A stretch of DNA of 64,000 nt from assembly GCA_963971405.1 (NCBI GenBank), contig OZ020489.1:42300510-42364509 (forward strand). Reading direction: 5' to 3'. The notes under the pieces are model-generated. The model did not search any database. It was not told where the DNA came from and saw nothing but the letters and a program-made list of their open reading frames with translations. The DNA comes from Psococerastis gibbosa. Taxonomy: Eukaryota > Arthropoda > Insecta > Psocodea > Psocidae. The translations under genes were made by a program, and so were the position numbers. Below, in pieces: positions 45,926 to 57,079 of the stretch. Every line of letters starts with the position of its first letter. Position 1 is the first letter of the stretch.

Positions 45926-47610
45926 CCTGGTACACCAAGGCAATTTCAACGCTGTTGTCTCCCTGAGAAACCCGTCGTTGGAACAAACAGGTTGATGCAT
46001 AACACAGAGTCTACCTCAAAATGTTTCTCTAGCTAAGCTTTCTTCTTTGGAAGACGGAAGTGCCTCTGAATTCTTCTGAAATGTCTCGGTGCTTTTGAAC
46101 CGTACCAGTTGCTCCAATGACGAGTTTCCCAGCGTTACTGGCGCGCTGAAATCGCTTTTGCGCACCGGGTCTTATTCGCCAAACGCCAAGTTTACTATAG
46201 CGGAACTTGTTTAGACTATTAGATCTGACATCATTCAGTTAGGATCGATAAGGAAACTGTGGAAATCAGCTTTTTACGAATTCCTCACGTTCTCAATCAA
46301 ACCCAGTCTTATCAATGAAATGCCGTGACATCCAATTTAAACCAGTTCCACTGTAGTAATGACGTTTGAGTAGTATTTATAGCGAAATAAGTCCTCAGGG
46401 TAACGATGTGTGGTGGGAATGTATTATTAATTAATTATTTGGAAGAGCTAATGGACGTAGACCTACTTTTATATTTATATTTTTTGAACTTTGCCCTGCC
46501 AATGACCCCATCGGTTTTTCAGAAAACTGGTATTTTTTCCATCATACATTTTTGGTCGTTGACAGACTGATTGAAGTCCTTGATGTCAACCCATATCGAC
46601 TACAAGTGACAATGGGCAAGCTGAAACATAGGCTACTTACCATCGTAACATGTCTAGCTCGAACTTTTTTATTTTAGTATGATTCGAATTTTGTGGCCGA
46701 TTGTGAACACTAATACAGATAGCCTACATTGTAAGAATTAATTAAGAAGAGACATTACAGCTTTTTGAAATACATCTCTCTTCTACTTTTTCATCATGTA
46801 GGTACCCCGTTTGGTTTTGAAAGTCTGTCTAGGCAACGGCTGATGCCAGAACTGTAGGCCTACACTGCTGTGGCGGATGCAACATTATTTTGTTAGCTTC
46901 GGAGAAAACTGGTTTGAATATATGGGTGTAGGTAGCTAATTTTACCTTGGGATTTTATGTCCTATGTTGTTTATTTATTTAAGCTAAGGGTTAGTTAGTA
47001 GTTAGTACAATAGCCTAGTTTTTGTCTTATTTAGTCCATACAATTATGTCAGCAGATATACACTAAGAAATCAGTACGGCCTCATGCACTTAGACTACAA
47101 TAAAGTTCTTGCCCCTAAGCACTTGCTAGATTACAAACATTCGAATTGATCGGTGAGAACAACGTCAAATGGTAGGCCTATTTAGAAACTTATACGAATC
47201 AACGCCCTTTTGACTGTTGGTAGGCAAAACAAGAAGTCGCGCTTGCTTGCAGTTACGACGTTTTTTGACTAGCCTTATTTAACAAGTATAAATTATAATT
47301 CATGTACCACTCGGGCCAACTGGCTCCCAGAGCAATTTCGCGAGTCGCGAAGGGAAGAGGTTTTACCACTGGCACGTGCATAGGCTTGTTAGTTGTTACT
47401 AGTTAAATCATTTGAAATGGTTTCTGATAGGTACTACTACTACAGTTATTTCAGCTCTGATGCTTTTGAGATAAAATTGCCTTTGCAAAGCAACATGCTG
47501 CCGATATTCAAAATAGTTCAGTCAGTGATTACTCCACATGAGACAAAACTATTAAATAAAAACAAACCTTTTCCAATATCTAATAATAACAAGAAATTGT
47601 TATATTGAAT
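45926..47610. other. Intergenic region between ttk exon B and the ISL2EU-like element
   Basis: The start probably holds the exon-B 3' UTR. The remainder is AT-rich and I recognise no genes, SINEs or MITEs. The 71-codon frame at 47393 has no known domain. Confidence 0.5.
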
Positions 47611-47925
47611 GGGGTATACAGGTGCGGGAGGAATAATCGTTTTAGAGTTGAAATGCTGTAGATTAGTTGTAAACTAAAGTTTTTGTGAGCCCAGTTATCT
47701 CATTTTTAGTGTAAGTTAAGTTTTATTTTAATTTTAAGTTCGTAATTTCCACTCGGAAACATTCGGACGTCGTGACGTAGACATTCACACGTGTGCTCGC
47801 CAGCTTCGGGAAAGTTCGGGTTTAAGTTAGAAACGCATATTTGTTTACATTTTACAGTGGACGAGTTTAATAAATCTTTGTTTTAATATTTTATTTGGTG
47901 GAAAACTTGAAATATAGTTAGAAAA

Positions 47926-50599
47926 ATGGATCGGTATGTGCAAGCAAATTCTACTAATCTGCCACATGTAGACGTCGACATGGTTTTGGCCTATTTAAGT
48001 GGCAAATCTGTATATACAGCACCGGAATTGCGAGGCGTCAAAGAAAGCAGGTAAGAATCGCTAAAGATAGTAATGCAGCTCTTTGCTTTTTACGCTTAGG
48101 TCTAGCTAATAATTTGGTGTCTTCCTTGCCCCTAACAATGTAGGATATTTTTTAAAATGACTTCTCGTTTTTATACTATTTGTTGTCGGCACTTTTTGTT
48201 TGTCAGTGGTTATGTGCAATACATTTGTTTGCGTAGGGTATAGCTGCTATACAGTTCAGTACACAATCTGCTATACTATAGCGGATTGTGTACTTCTACT
48301 TTGTCCATTACACCAGTAGGTACCCTGCATTGAAAGTATTTACTTTATTAAAAACTAATTCACCTACCAACTAAACATTTGTAGTGTCAGTGATATGAGG
48401 GCACCAATTTTAGCAGCCTCATAACTTTGTTCCGGGGCTATTGCCTATTTGCATGTACGTTAGCTTTTTAACATGCATAATAGCCAAACAATTTTTTACA
48501 GATCAGGAAGACAGACCTACGGTGATAACGCTGTGGGAAAAGTGGGAGTCCTTCGTTGCAACGAAGAATGTTGGGTGAAAGGCAGAGTGTGTCCTGAACA
48601 CCGAGTGACAAGTACACCGTATGAAGTAGTGGTGCATTTGAATGAGCAGGCTGAAGAAATATTGGATGCACAGTGCACTGGGTGCCAAGCCGCTCTAGGT
48701 AAGATGATATCAATTGACTAGGGATAGAATAGAAAGTCTATATTGCACCGATTTTCAATAAAATAGCGTAAATAATAAATGTTAACATAATGTACAATGC
48801 AGTCAAGAACTTAACAGAATTTATTTGTCATTTATTTACCTACTGTATTATGTCAATGTGAAAGTTTGAAGAGTATCATCGGCCCATGGCCATTCCTAAC
48901 GCATTTCCATTGCGTACTACTTAAAGGTGTTTGTGGTGCCACTAAATTGACTTAACTGTGATCGATGAACAGACCTATTGGCAAGCATTAGCATAATATG
49001 CTACTATCAACAACAACATTTATCTAAACTTTTTTATTTTCATTTTAGGTGGCTGTAAGCATTCGGTTGCATTTCTTCTGTGGCTGCAGCGGAGGACAGA
49101 AGAACCATCTCCTACTTCCACTGTTTGCTACTGGAAGAAGCCTGCGTTGTCTTCTGTTGGAAGAGGAGGCACGCACGTCACATTAGCTGACTTTGGGAGG
49201 GTACCTATACCGTTGCCGGACAACGTGGACTTTCGTGCACAAGTTCTGTCTGGTGGATCATATAACAGTAGCATGATCCACAGACAGTTCCTGGAAAGAC
49301 CGACCGTGGAGCAGCTCAGTCTGCACTATCTGATAAATAATTCAGAAGATTTTGAGAGTTTAGTGCAGAGGGTTATGACGGCTTCAGTTTGCGAGGAAGC
49401 AGAAGTCGCCACAAGAGGCCAGGCTGACAATCCTCTTTGGCATGAGCTAAGGTTAGTTACATCTTCATATGTTACATGAAAGCATGTAAATGGGTTAAGA
49501 AATGTTGCAAGTTAAATAAAAAAAGTTTAGAAATGGAAACATCAATTTGTTAAAATCATTGGGGTCGCGCCACTGTCATTAATTTACAAACAAACAAAAA
49601 TGAATGCGCAACCGGGTTTTCACTGAGTTTCTGAGTGCCCAACAAAAACTTACAAGCTTTGGTCCATGACTCAAGGCAAATGACAGCTTTCCTGTAATTG
49701 GTCGCAAGTAAGTTAACAGTAGACTATTTGAAATGTCATAGTAATGGTGACAGTTGAGGGAAGAAATTAAGAACATTGCACTGTGTTCTAAATGGAAACG
49801 TCATTATGCGACAGCCAATGTATTGGTGCGTTTCACGACGTTTTGACCATAGTTCATACGACTCACAAATTTGGGGATGAATTTGTTACAAGTTGCAGGT
49901 TCGCTGGAAGAGTAGCCTTTCGGGGCTAAAGCTCGCCTGAAGTAAAGACGATTTTTCATTTCATAATTTAAGTCATGGATATATGCCTGCCATTTATATC
50001 CGGATTGCTCTGCAATCCTTTAATTGAGATTTAATTTGTTGCAAATCAGTAAATTTGACAATTTTTATTATAGGTACGGTAGGATCACCGCCTCGAAAAT
50101 CCATGAAGCCGCCCACTGTAGAACACCCGACGGATCGCTCGTCAATTCAATAATTGGGGTTCTCAAAGTCAGGGACACAAAAGCTATGGAAAGGGGCCGC
50201 ATCTTGGAGGAGCCAGTTATCCGATTGTTGGCAAAGACATTCAATTTGAAGTGGCGTAAGACGGGACTGTTCTTTTTGCCATCCCACCCTTGGCTGGCTG
50301 CGTCACCAGATGGTGTGAGCGAAGATTATGTGATTGAAGTGAAGTGTCCCACCAAATACAAAAATATCAGTCATTACGTCAATTCTCACTCAGAATTAAC
50401 AGAGAAGGTGAAAGCCCAAATGCAGCTGCAGATGCTAGTGACCAAACGGCGAAGAGGATTATTTTGTTGCGCTTCGCCGGATTTCGAAAAGTCACAAAAA
50501 GCAATCCTCATAATCGTGGACTATGACGAGCCCTACGTGCGTCAACTTCTGCATCAAGCGCATCAGTTTTGGGAATCGTTCATTAGGCCCAGATTGTAG
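47926..50599 (+). CDS. SWIM-like/YqaJ nuclease protein of the ISL2EU-like element
   Basis: Four exons: 47926-48050, 48502-48698, 49049-49451 and 50074-50599, with GT-AG introns and phases 2, 1, 2. They give 416 residues without a break. The first ATG (MDRYVQANS) is the earliest in frame. Residues about 35-145 end in CTGCQAALGGCKHSVAFLLW, a C-x2-C..C-x-H pattern like a SWIM zinc-binding motif. From about residue 241 the YqaJ exonuclease fold begins with YGRITASKIHEA, then AMERGRILEEPVIR. The PD-(D/E)xK core is visible as AASPDGVSEDYVIEVKCP (Asp, then E-x-K), and AQMQLQMLV supplies the conserved Gln. YqaJ-family proteins include phage-type 5'-3' exonucleases; in this element class the role in transposition is not settled. 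All catalytic positions look intact. Confidence 0.88.
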
Positions 50600-50852
50600 T
50601 TTGCTTCGGAGGGGAATCAGCGATTGTACCTTCGATTGATAATGGTTAAATGCTTTGTGATCCCAATAGTTGTTTTGTTTATTTATTTACATTGTTTTGA
50701 CGTGGTTTTCAAATCCTTATAACTGGGCCGCCATTTTTTTTGTCTACTGCCACCTACACAAATTCACTCAGCCAGTGCTCTCTCCCATAAGTCAATCGAT
50801 CTATTCTAATATATATCGTGCGATCAGCTGGAAACTGTGGAGCACATTATAT

Positions 50853-50970
50853 GGCGGGGTTTCCACATGTCAATGGTAAATGTGGTATTGACGTTTTAGC
50901 AGACATTAAAGACATACTAAAAATGTCTGCTACCACCATATTTAACATTGACGTATGTGGAAACCCCGCC
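50853..50970. mobile_element. Foldback MITE (GGCGGGG-hairpin family), 118 bp, nested
   Basis: Termini GGCGGGGTTTCCACATGTCA and complement are flanked by TAT on both sides. The core reads 'gttttagcagacattaaaga', paired with 'atgtctgctaccaccata'. It lies inside the ISL2EU-like element just after the YqaJ stop codon, so it is younger than that insertion or arrived with the element. Confidence 0.9.
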
Positions 50971-51167
50971 TATGGGATTGTCCACGCTAGGGCCGGGTTT
51001 GTGATTGCCATTGGCCAGAGTCTGGGCATGTGCCTTGCTAACCGGTGCTTGCGGAACCAGTTTTACAACACCTGTTCAATGAGAACAAAGAAATAAAGTG
51101 TCATTAACTGGAGGAAATAATTCTCCACGCTTTGATGCACAATATGCTGCCGTCACTGACACAGATC

Positions 51168-51320
51168 GGCCACAGTTTTGAAACTTCATTTGTAAAAAAA
51201 ATAATGGTCTCTGGGGGCGTCACGTTGAAGGAGTTTCAAAACTGTGGCCAATTGGTGTGAATCATGGTCACATACTACATATCAGAATGAAGAGGAACAT
51301 TGTTTCTGCTTTATGACGCT
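51168..51320. repeat. Repeat with a GGCCACAG hairpin, copy 2
   Basis: 'ggccacagttttgaaac' pairs perfectly with 'gtttcaaaactgtggcc' over a loop of about 48 bases. It is followed by 'tcatggtcacatactacata' and 'tgaagaggaacattg', as in the copy at 40276. Confidence 0.7.
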
Positions 51321-51534
51321 TCGTTTATTGTTGCAAGTTAGATATTTCATGAGGAATTGCATATCAAGCAAAAAATGGAGACCACTTAGTACTAGAAGTA
51401 GTTTTTTATTCAGGGGTACAGTATATCACAGTAAATATGCAATAAATGGAAAAAACCATTCTTGTTATAAGCTACAATATAAACTAATTTTATAGGCAAT
51501 GTTCCGTAAGAAAATACGGTGAGGCTGCATATAC

Positions 51535-52499
51535 AGGGTGCCCCAGACCATCCGACCACCTACTTTTTCTCGAAAACAAATGACGTCAGAGGTCTGAATT
51601 TTTTTTTATCATTACAAAGTGGGGGTTGATGCATTTCTGGAAATTAGTTTGGAATTTTTTGGGGACCTGGAAGGGGGGGTTTGGGGGGTCCGTATGCTGT
51701 TCCTCGGAATAATCAAATGTAAAGGTATGTCAAATTGTACATCAGTTGAAGGCTTATAAAGTGTTCATTCATAATTTGCAAAAATTTTGATTGTATCCCT
51801 ACAGGTTCAGGTACAGGAGGTCTTTAAAAGTCAAACATTGGGTACCTGTGGGCTATTAGTGTGCTGAATGCTAAAAGTCTAAATCAAATTTTCTGGTAAA
51901 GAAAAAATAGGAGTACTTGATAATCTTACCTTGGTGTACCTGAGTTTTTCAGTTCAGGTACAGTAAACAGCTAAAGTTTGAGATTAAATTTCTCTAAAAT
52001 ATCATATGGCATGTTGTACCTTAAATGAAAGCTTATTACAAGAAATGTTAAGTTAACTATACAAATCGTACCTGAACCTGCGCTTGAACGGGGAGAGGGG
52101 CGAAGGGTGGGAATGGGTCACCTAAAGCATGGCAAGTGACACCTCAAATAAAAGCTCATGACTTCAGCTTGACAATGATACACAAATGTTAGTGCCTGAA
52201 CCTGCGCCTCAATGGGGAGGGGGGGAGGTTGGGAATAGGTCACCCGAAGCATGGCAAGTGACATCTCAAATGAAAGCTCATGACTTCAACTTAACAATGA
52301 CAAACAAAAAATTGTTCTCATTATTTCGAGGAACAGCATACGGACCCCCCAAACCCCCCTTCCAGGTCCCCAAAAAATTCCAAACTAATTTCCAGAAATG
52401 CATCAACCCCCATTTTGTAATGATTTAAAAAAAAATCAGACCTCTGACGTCATTCGTTTTCGAGAAAAAGTAGGTGGACGGATGGTCTGGGGCACCCTG
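51535..52499. mobile_element. 965 bp non-autonomous element with ~190 bp inverted repeats
   Basis: The ends CAGGGTGCCCCAGACCATCC and complement are flanked by TA on both sides (TA target duplication, Tc1/mariner-like). The inverted repeats extend to about 51710 and 52320 and include 'gaaattagtttggaattttt' and 'ggaggggggtttggggggtccg'-type sequence. The interior has two ~122 bp direct repeats, from about 52073 and about 52193, sharing 'gcatggcaagtgaca' and 'aaagctcatgacttca'. It has no transposase. It lies within the ISL2EU-like element between its genes. Confidence 0.9.
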
Positions 52500-53165
52500 T
52501 ATAACAATACTTCTATAGGTAGTGTCATAGTTTTCAGGTGTCCCTAAGGAATTGAAGACGTAGGCTACAGTTAGAGGGCCCACCGAGCAGGTCTGAATTG
52601 GTGCGCAGGCGCTCTCGTGTCTGATTGACTCGGTAGTGTTTTAATCCTTCTTCCGTTCTATTAAAGTTTTGCGGATGTTTATAGATTTCTATGGCTTTCC
52701 TATGTAGTCGGGGGTAGGTTAAAAGTAAATAAAACAACAAAACAGAGAATGACGCCAACTAGCCAAGCAGACACGAGAGCGCTTGCGCGCCGATCCATAC
52801 CTGCACCAGTCTGTCAGTCAGTTCCTACGGTACCCCCACGATACAATCTTAGAAGTGTAGTACATAGTGCCACTGTTGTTGTTGACGAAACGTTTGGAAG
52901 CATACTTTCAAATCGACCACGGCCTATTAGCCCGGATTCTCCTGCACAGCAACAGCCAACCGCCATAATTCAAAACAAATTGCACTGGACCCAGGGGCGG
53001 ATAAATAGCAGCTGAACAAAACACCTTTATATTTTCAGCTTAAAGGCAGATTCATGTACCTATTGAGATCTACCATCTACCAATGTTCGACTCTCGGAAA
53101 ATTTCTTCACGACTTTTCATTTCATGACCCCCTGAGCCTAAAACCACCCTCTTTTCAAAATGTTA

Positions 53166-53473
53166 AGCTGGCCATACACGAGGGCTCCAAATGGAATCGC
53201 GCAAGCCAAATGGCGCGTCATGTTCCATTTTGCGTTAGCGCCATTTAGAGGGGTCATTCATGACTACGCTGAACCAGTAGCTCCAAATCTTTCAAATTGT
53301 ATAGTGTTACGATATGGAAGAGGTACTTTTACACTGTACAATTTGAAAGATTTAAAGCGACTGGTTCAGCGTAGTCGTGAATGACCCCTCTAAATGGCGC
53401 TAACGCCAAATGGAACAGGACACGCCATTTGGCTTGGCGCGAGTCCGTTTGGAGGCCTTGTCAATGGCCAGCT
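53166..53473. mobile_element. 308 bp palindromic MITE
   Basis: Termini AGCTGGCCATACACGAGG and ...TGGCCAGCT are flanked by TTA/TTA. The arms pair almost completely: 'aatgacccctctaaatggcg' on the right matches the complement on the left, and 'actggttcagcgtagtcgtg' likewise. Only about 40 bases form the loop. It is a different family from the GGCGGGG hairpins. It is nested in the ISL2EU-like element. Confidence 0.87.
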
Positions 53474-53930
53474 TTATACATATATACTGTATATACGTAT
53501 GTACAGTATGTGTTTATGTATGTATATCGATTTTAGGAAACACTCCAACTTCCGTAAATATTATCCGATTTTGATGAACTTCAAAAATGTCTTGATCGAG
53601 TTCTTTAACCAGCTAAATCCACTATTTAGTTACAAGATAGCGGCCGATTGAAACCTTATATAATTCATATCTCAGTTAATATTGGTCGCAGAGGAATGAA
53701 TTAAAATATCACTGAAAGCCTGTATTATTATATACGATAATGGTAATCTACACTTTTTACGGCAAATCAACGATTTCATGATGATGTCCAGTCAAAGTAA
53801 AAATAATTTAATAAGTAAAAGTTCATAGTCGCCATTTTTTGGAACACAAGAGTGTTTCGTGTGTGCCGGTTCTTCCGGCCTTAACACAGAATTTAGTAAA
53901 TCTTGTGATAATCAAATCAAAGTCGTAATG

Positions 53931-56791
53931 TTACTTAATTAATTTTCCCTGTAAATTTACAAGCCCTAATGCACATTCCACTGCCATATCCAGCATAGGC
54001 AAAAATTTTAAATTCACACACGAATGCATAGACAACAACTTCTCCTCGCGAATGCGCTCTATAACTCGCTCAACGTGTATACGGAGGGCAGCTATTTGCT
54101 TCGTCTCTATGACTTCTTTCTTAGTCATGACTGTACCACTTGTAAGAAAAACACTTGGCGGTCGCACAAGCCGACAATTTTTTCTCAAAAGGAATGGTTC
54201 AAGTGTTTTGAACCCACGATCAGTCATGACTAAACTGTCCATCGGAAGGTGATGTAGAAAATCAGACTCGGTCACTATGTGCGTGTCTTCAGTCCGACCT
54301 CCATATCCCTTCGAACACCATGAGACTAGTCCATCGGGAGTAACACCCACTATGTACTTAATTGTATTGCATTTTTTATATTGCGACCAAGTGGCTGACT
54401 GCAGGATGGGATTGCTTGGCTTTTGGATTTCAATTTCGAATGCGTCCAATATGCACACTACTTCCCGGTAATTGGCCCTAAATGCAATTGGTAAGTTGGC
54501 AAGTATTGTAGGTTTAGGGGGCCAATGTATAAGCGACTTCAGGTTTGAATGGACGTAAGGCAATGTCTGCTTAAAAACAGTACTGGCGTGCTGTTGGGTA
54601 ATTCCGAAGTCGTCCCCTATTTCATCGAAGGTCCTGCAGAGTTTTATTCGCTGCAAGACTATCGCCACATTGCGGCAGGGGGCATCTTTTGTCAGCATTT
54701 CAAACACGAAAATGCAGCTCGCAGGAATGCCTAAATATTTCTTTGGCCTAGCCTGAATTATTAACTTCATCCTGCGAGCAGACAGCTCCTTCAGCTCGAC
54801 GACATCGTCAATTGCGAAATCGCTGTCATCACTATCTTCACTGCTTGAATTTAGAAAACTACAGGCCGAAAATTTGCGGCCGGACCCCCTCTCCAGTTTC
54901 TCCGGGGTTTTTGTAGTACCGCGACTGGTAGTTGCAGATTTAATTGGCGAGCAACTGACAGTCGTGTACTGTGGCGTCACTTGCACAGCTCGGCTAGTTA
55001 CGGCAGCTGCCTGCAAAGTTTGCGTGCACTTGTCATTTGAAAAAACTGAAACAAAAAAAAACCATGTACAGGTATACAGTAAATTTTAAAACACAATATA
55101 AGATTCACAGTGGCTCACACATTACACGGAACGTCTACTATACAATATTTTCAGATATAGATTTTTATTATTTTTAGAGAAACCGTCATGTGTCGCACAT
55201 TGGTATTTTTACATAAACTACATTAATACTCCGTAATTCCTGTGTTTACATGGGGTCACCATAAACCAGGAAAATGTAAAAAATAAACGCAGTTTAAATA
55301 CACATTATGTCCATGGGCGTCCACAGGAGAGGGCAGGGGAGACCAGCTGCCCCCCGCCTAGAACGAGAGCAACATGTCGCTGTCTGGCGGAGCTTGGAGT
55401 TTTATAAATAAGTATTAGACTGTAAAATCTCGACTGCTATCAAAATTCGTGAACGCTACTAATTCTGGCGTGCCGCATTTCACATACTTTTTCCCCAGGG
55501 GAAGCCTCCTGCGCGCAATTTTATAATATTGATATGATGATGATGATAGTAAAGAGCCTTGATGGAATTTTAGAGATTTCGGCTCACCCAGTCTGCCTCC
55601 CGCAAGAAAAAAAGATGCGGACGGCGATGACTGTGTCGACTGTGTTAAACCTCATGTGTTAGTGGAGAAATGCCCTACAATTAAATTGCACATATCTCGG
55701 GAAGTTTACCGCATGATCATCGACAGCGAAGATGCTGATTGCCAGGCGAAGGCAACATAACAACATGATAGAAAACTCTACTTACGATTGCTATCATGGT
55801 CTTCAATAATAGGCAAACTATCTTCGCAGCTTTGATTGTCATTACTTGGCCCTGCTTGAGCTTCTACTTGCGCATTTACGGCCGAAGCTATAGCTATAAG
55901 TTCTTTCCTTCGCCTCTTCACTAGTAAAAGTCTTGTCGGCTCCAAAAACTTGTTGATGCGCCTGCCCTGGCATTCAAATTTAGTTGGCATCGCTGTTTTT
56001 TTTATAGTCATTCGCCCGTGCATTAATTTAACATAAGTTAAATTTTCAATGCATTCTTCCAACTGGTACAGAAAAAAACACGTCAGTAAGTTCAATCTAA
56101 TATAAAATGAAGTACAACCACTTTACTACTTTAATAATTAATGACAGCTTGTTGAAAGCGGTCGGTGGGTCTCTGGTCCATATAAATGCTGTAAATGAAC
56201 CGAGCACTGATTGGCCAGTAACCGACTAAAAATATAAAGTCCAAATCAACAATGAGCTGCGCAGTTATATACTGTAACTGTGTCAGTATCGGCAAAAATC
56301 GAAGGAGCTAGGGAGCTACACTATTTAGTGAGCGAAAGAAATCTACGCTTATGCTAAGAGTGACAGAAGAAAGTGATTGAATCTTGTAAGGCCGCAACAT
56401 TTAAATTTCATAACCTAGCAATAATCAATAAGTCAATATGAAGTCTCCTCCACAGAATAGCCCTACCATAATACGTATATTGTTTATGTAGTCATGCATC
56501 ATAGACCCCACATCAGTCGGAGAAATTACCTGCCTGCAAATTACGGCTGAATACTAATTTCATTGGAAAAAAGAGTAGAAATCAACGCAAACCTACCTCG
56601 AAATGGTCTTCACAAAAAAACAGAGTTGACTTCGGACTGACAGCCTCATCGCGTCTTGCGGCTTGGATCCATGCTCTTCGCCTTTTTCCATCATTAGGCA
56701 TATGCAAAAACAGTTTTTGTGGCGTACTGAATGTCGTATTTGTACAGTTAGGCACAGCACAGTACTTATAATTAGTTTTCGCAGTTGCCAT
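53931..56791 (-). CDS. THAP-DDE transposase of the ISL2EU-like element
   Basis: Three minus-strand exons: 56791-56597, 56062-55786 and 55045-53931, joined at phases 0 and 1, encode 528 residues with no break. Residues 1-95 are a THAP DNA-binding domain: CAVPNC, the HMPND..RRRAWI block, FFCEDHFE, then across the first intron LEECIENLT and TAMPTKFECQ. A Ser/Asp-rich linker follows. The C-terminal ~330 residues form a DDE_Tnp_4-type transposase: a helix-turn-helix-like FDEIGDDFGITQQHASTVFK, then CILDAFEIEIQKP (first Asp), SLVMTDRGF (second Asp) and RIHVERVIERIREEKLL (Glu). The order and spacing fit the IS4/Harbinger-like superfamily and all three catalytic residues are present. The gene is convergent with the YqaJ gene, 3.3 kb between stops. 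Confidence 0.9.
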
Positions 56792-57057
56792 GTAAAATTA
56801 GGAAAACCAAGTAAAAAGAAACACGATTATATTATGTTTTCCGTTTTTGTTTACTATGGTGGTGGGAACGGTGACGTTCAAATATGGCCGCCCCTGCCTT
56901 AAAAGCAAAATTTATAAATGAATTTTACTCCCAAGTAAGAATAAATTTAAAAGAAATTTATATCAATTTATATGTAAAATAAAATCTAGTTTCATTCTAA
57001 ATACGGCAAAAAAAATGCCTGTATACCCCATTATTATAAAATAGCGCCAAACCGATA

Positions 57058-57079
57058 CACGTGACTTGCAGACCACGTG
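57058..57079. promoter_or_regulatory. Two CACGTG E-boxes 16 bp apart, upstream of cryptochrome
   Basis: CACGTG lies at 57058-57063 and again at 57074-57079. Canonical E-boxes in close tandem are the usual binding arrangement for CLOCK/CYCLE-type bHLH-PAS dimers, which drive insect clock genes. They lie 29 bases outside the transposon end and 3.6 kb upstream of the cryptochrome coding exon. A possible 5' exon (about 57165-57395) ends at a TTG/GTGAGT donor. Function is inferred from sequence and position only. Confidence 0.4.

Larger units (their letters stand above)
47611..57029. mobile_element. Complete ISL2EU-like DNA transposon (9.4 kb)
   Basis: The ends GGGGTATACAGG and CCTGTATACCCC are perfect 12-bp inverted repeats, flanked by AT on both sides (47609-47610, 57030-57031). 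ISL2EU elements are known for an AT-type 2-bp duplication and for coding both an IS4/DDE-like transposase and a YqaJ nuclease. Both genes are present here, convergent, with intact reading frames after splicing. Nested inside are a 118-bp foldback, a 965-bp TA-flanked element and a 308-bp foldback, all between the two stop codons. Without them the element is about 8.0 kb. Intact ends and genes make recent or current activity plausible. Confidence 0.9.

Noticed and set aside
48240..48295. Short hairpin in the first YqaJ intron ('gtacacaatctgctat' and its near complement)
   Set aside because: It is a single short inverted repeat with no other copies, no target duplication and no conserved loop. 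It is too little to call a feature.
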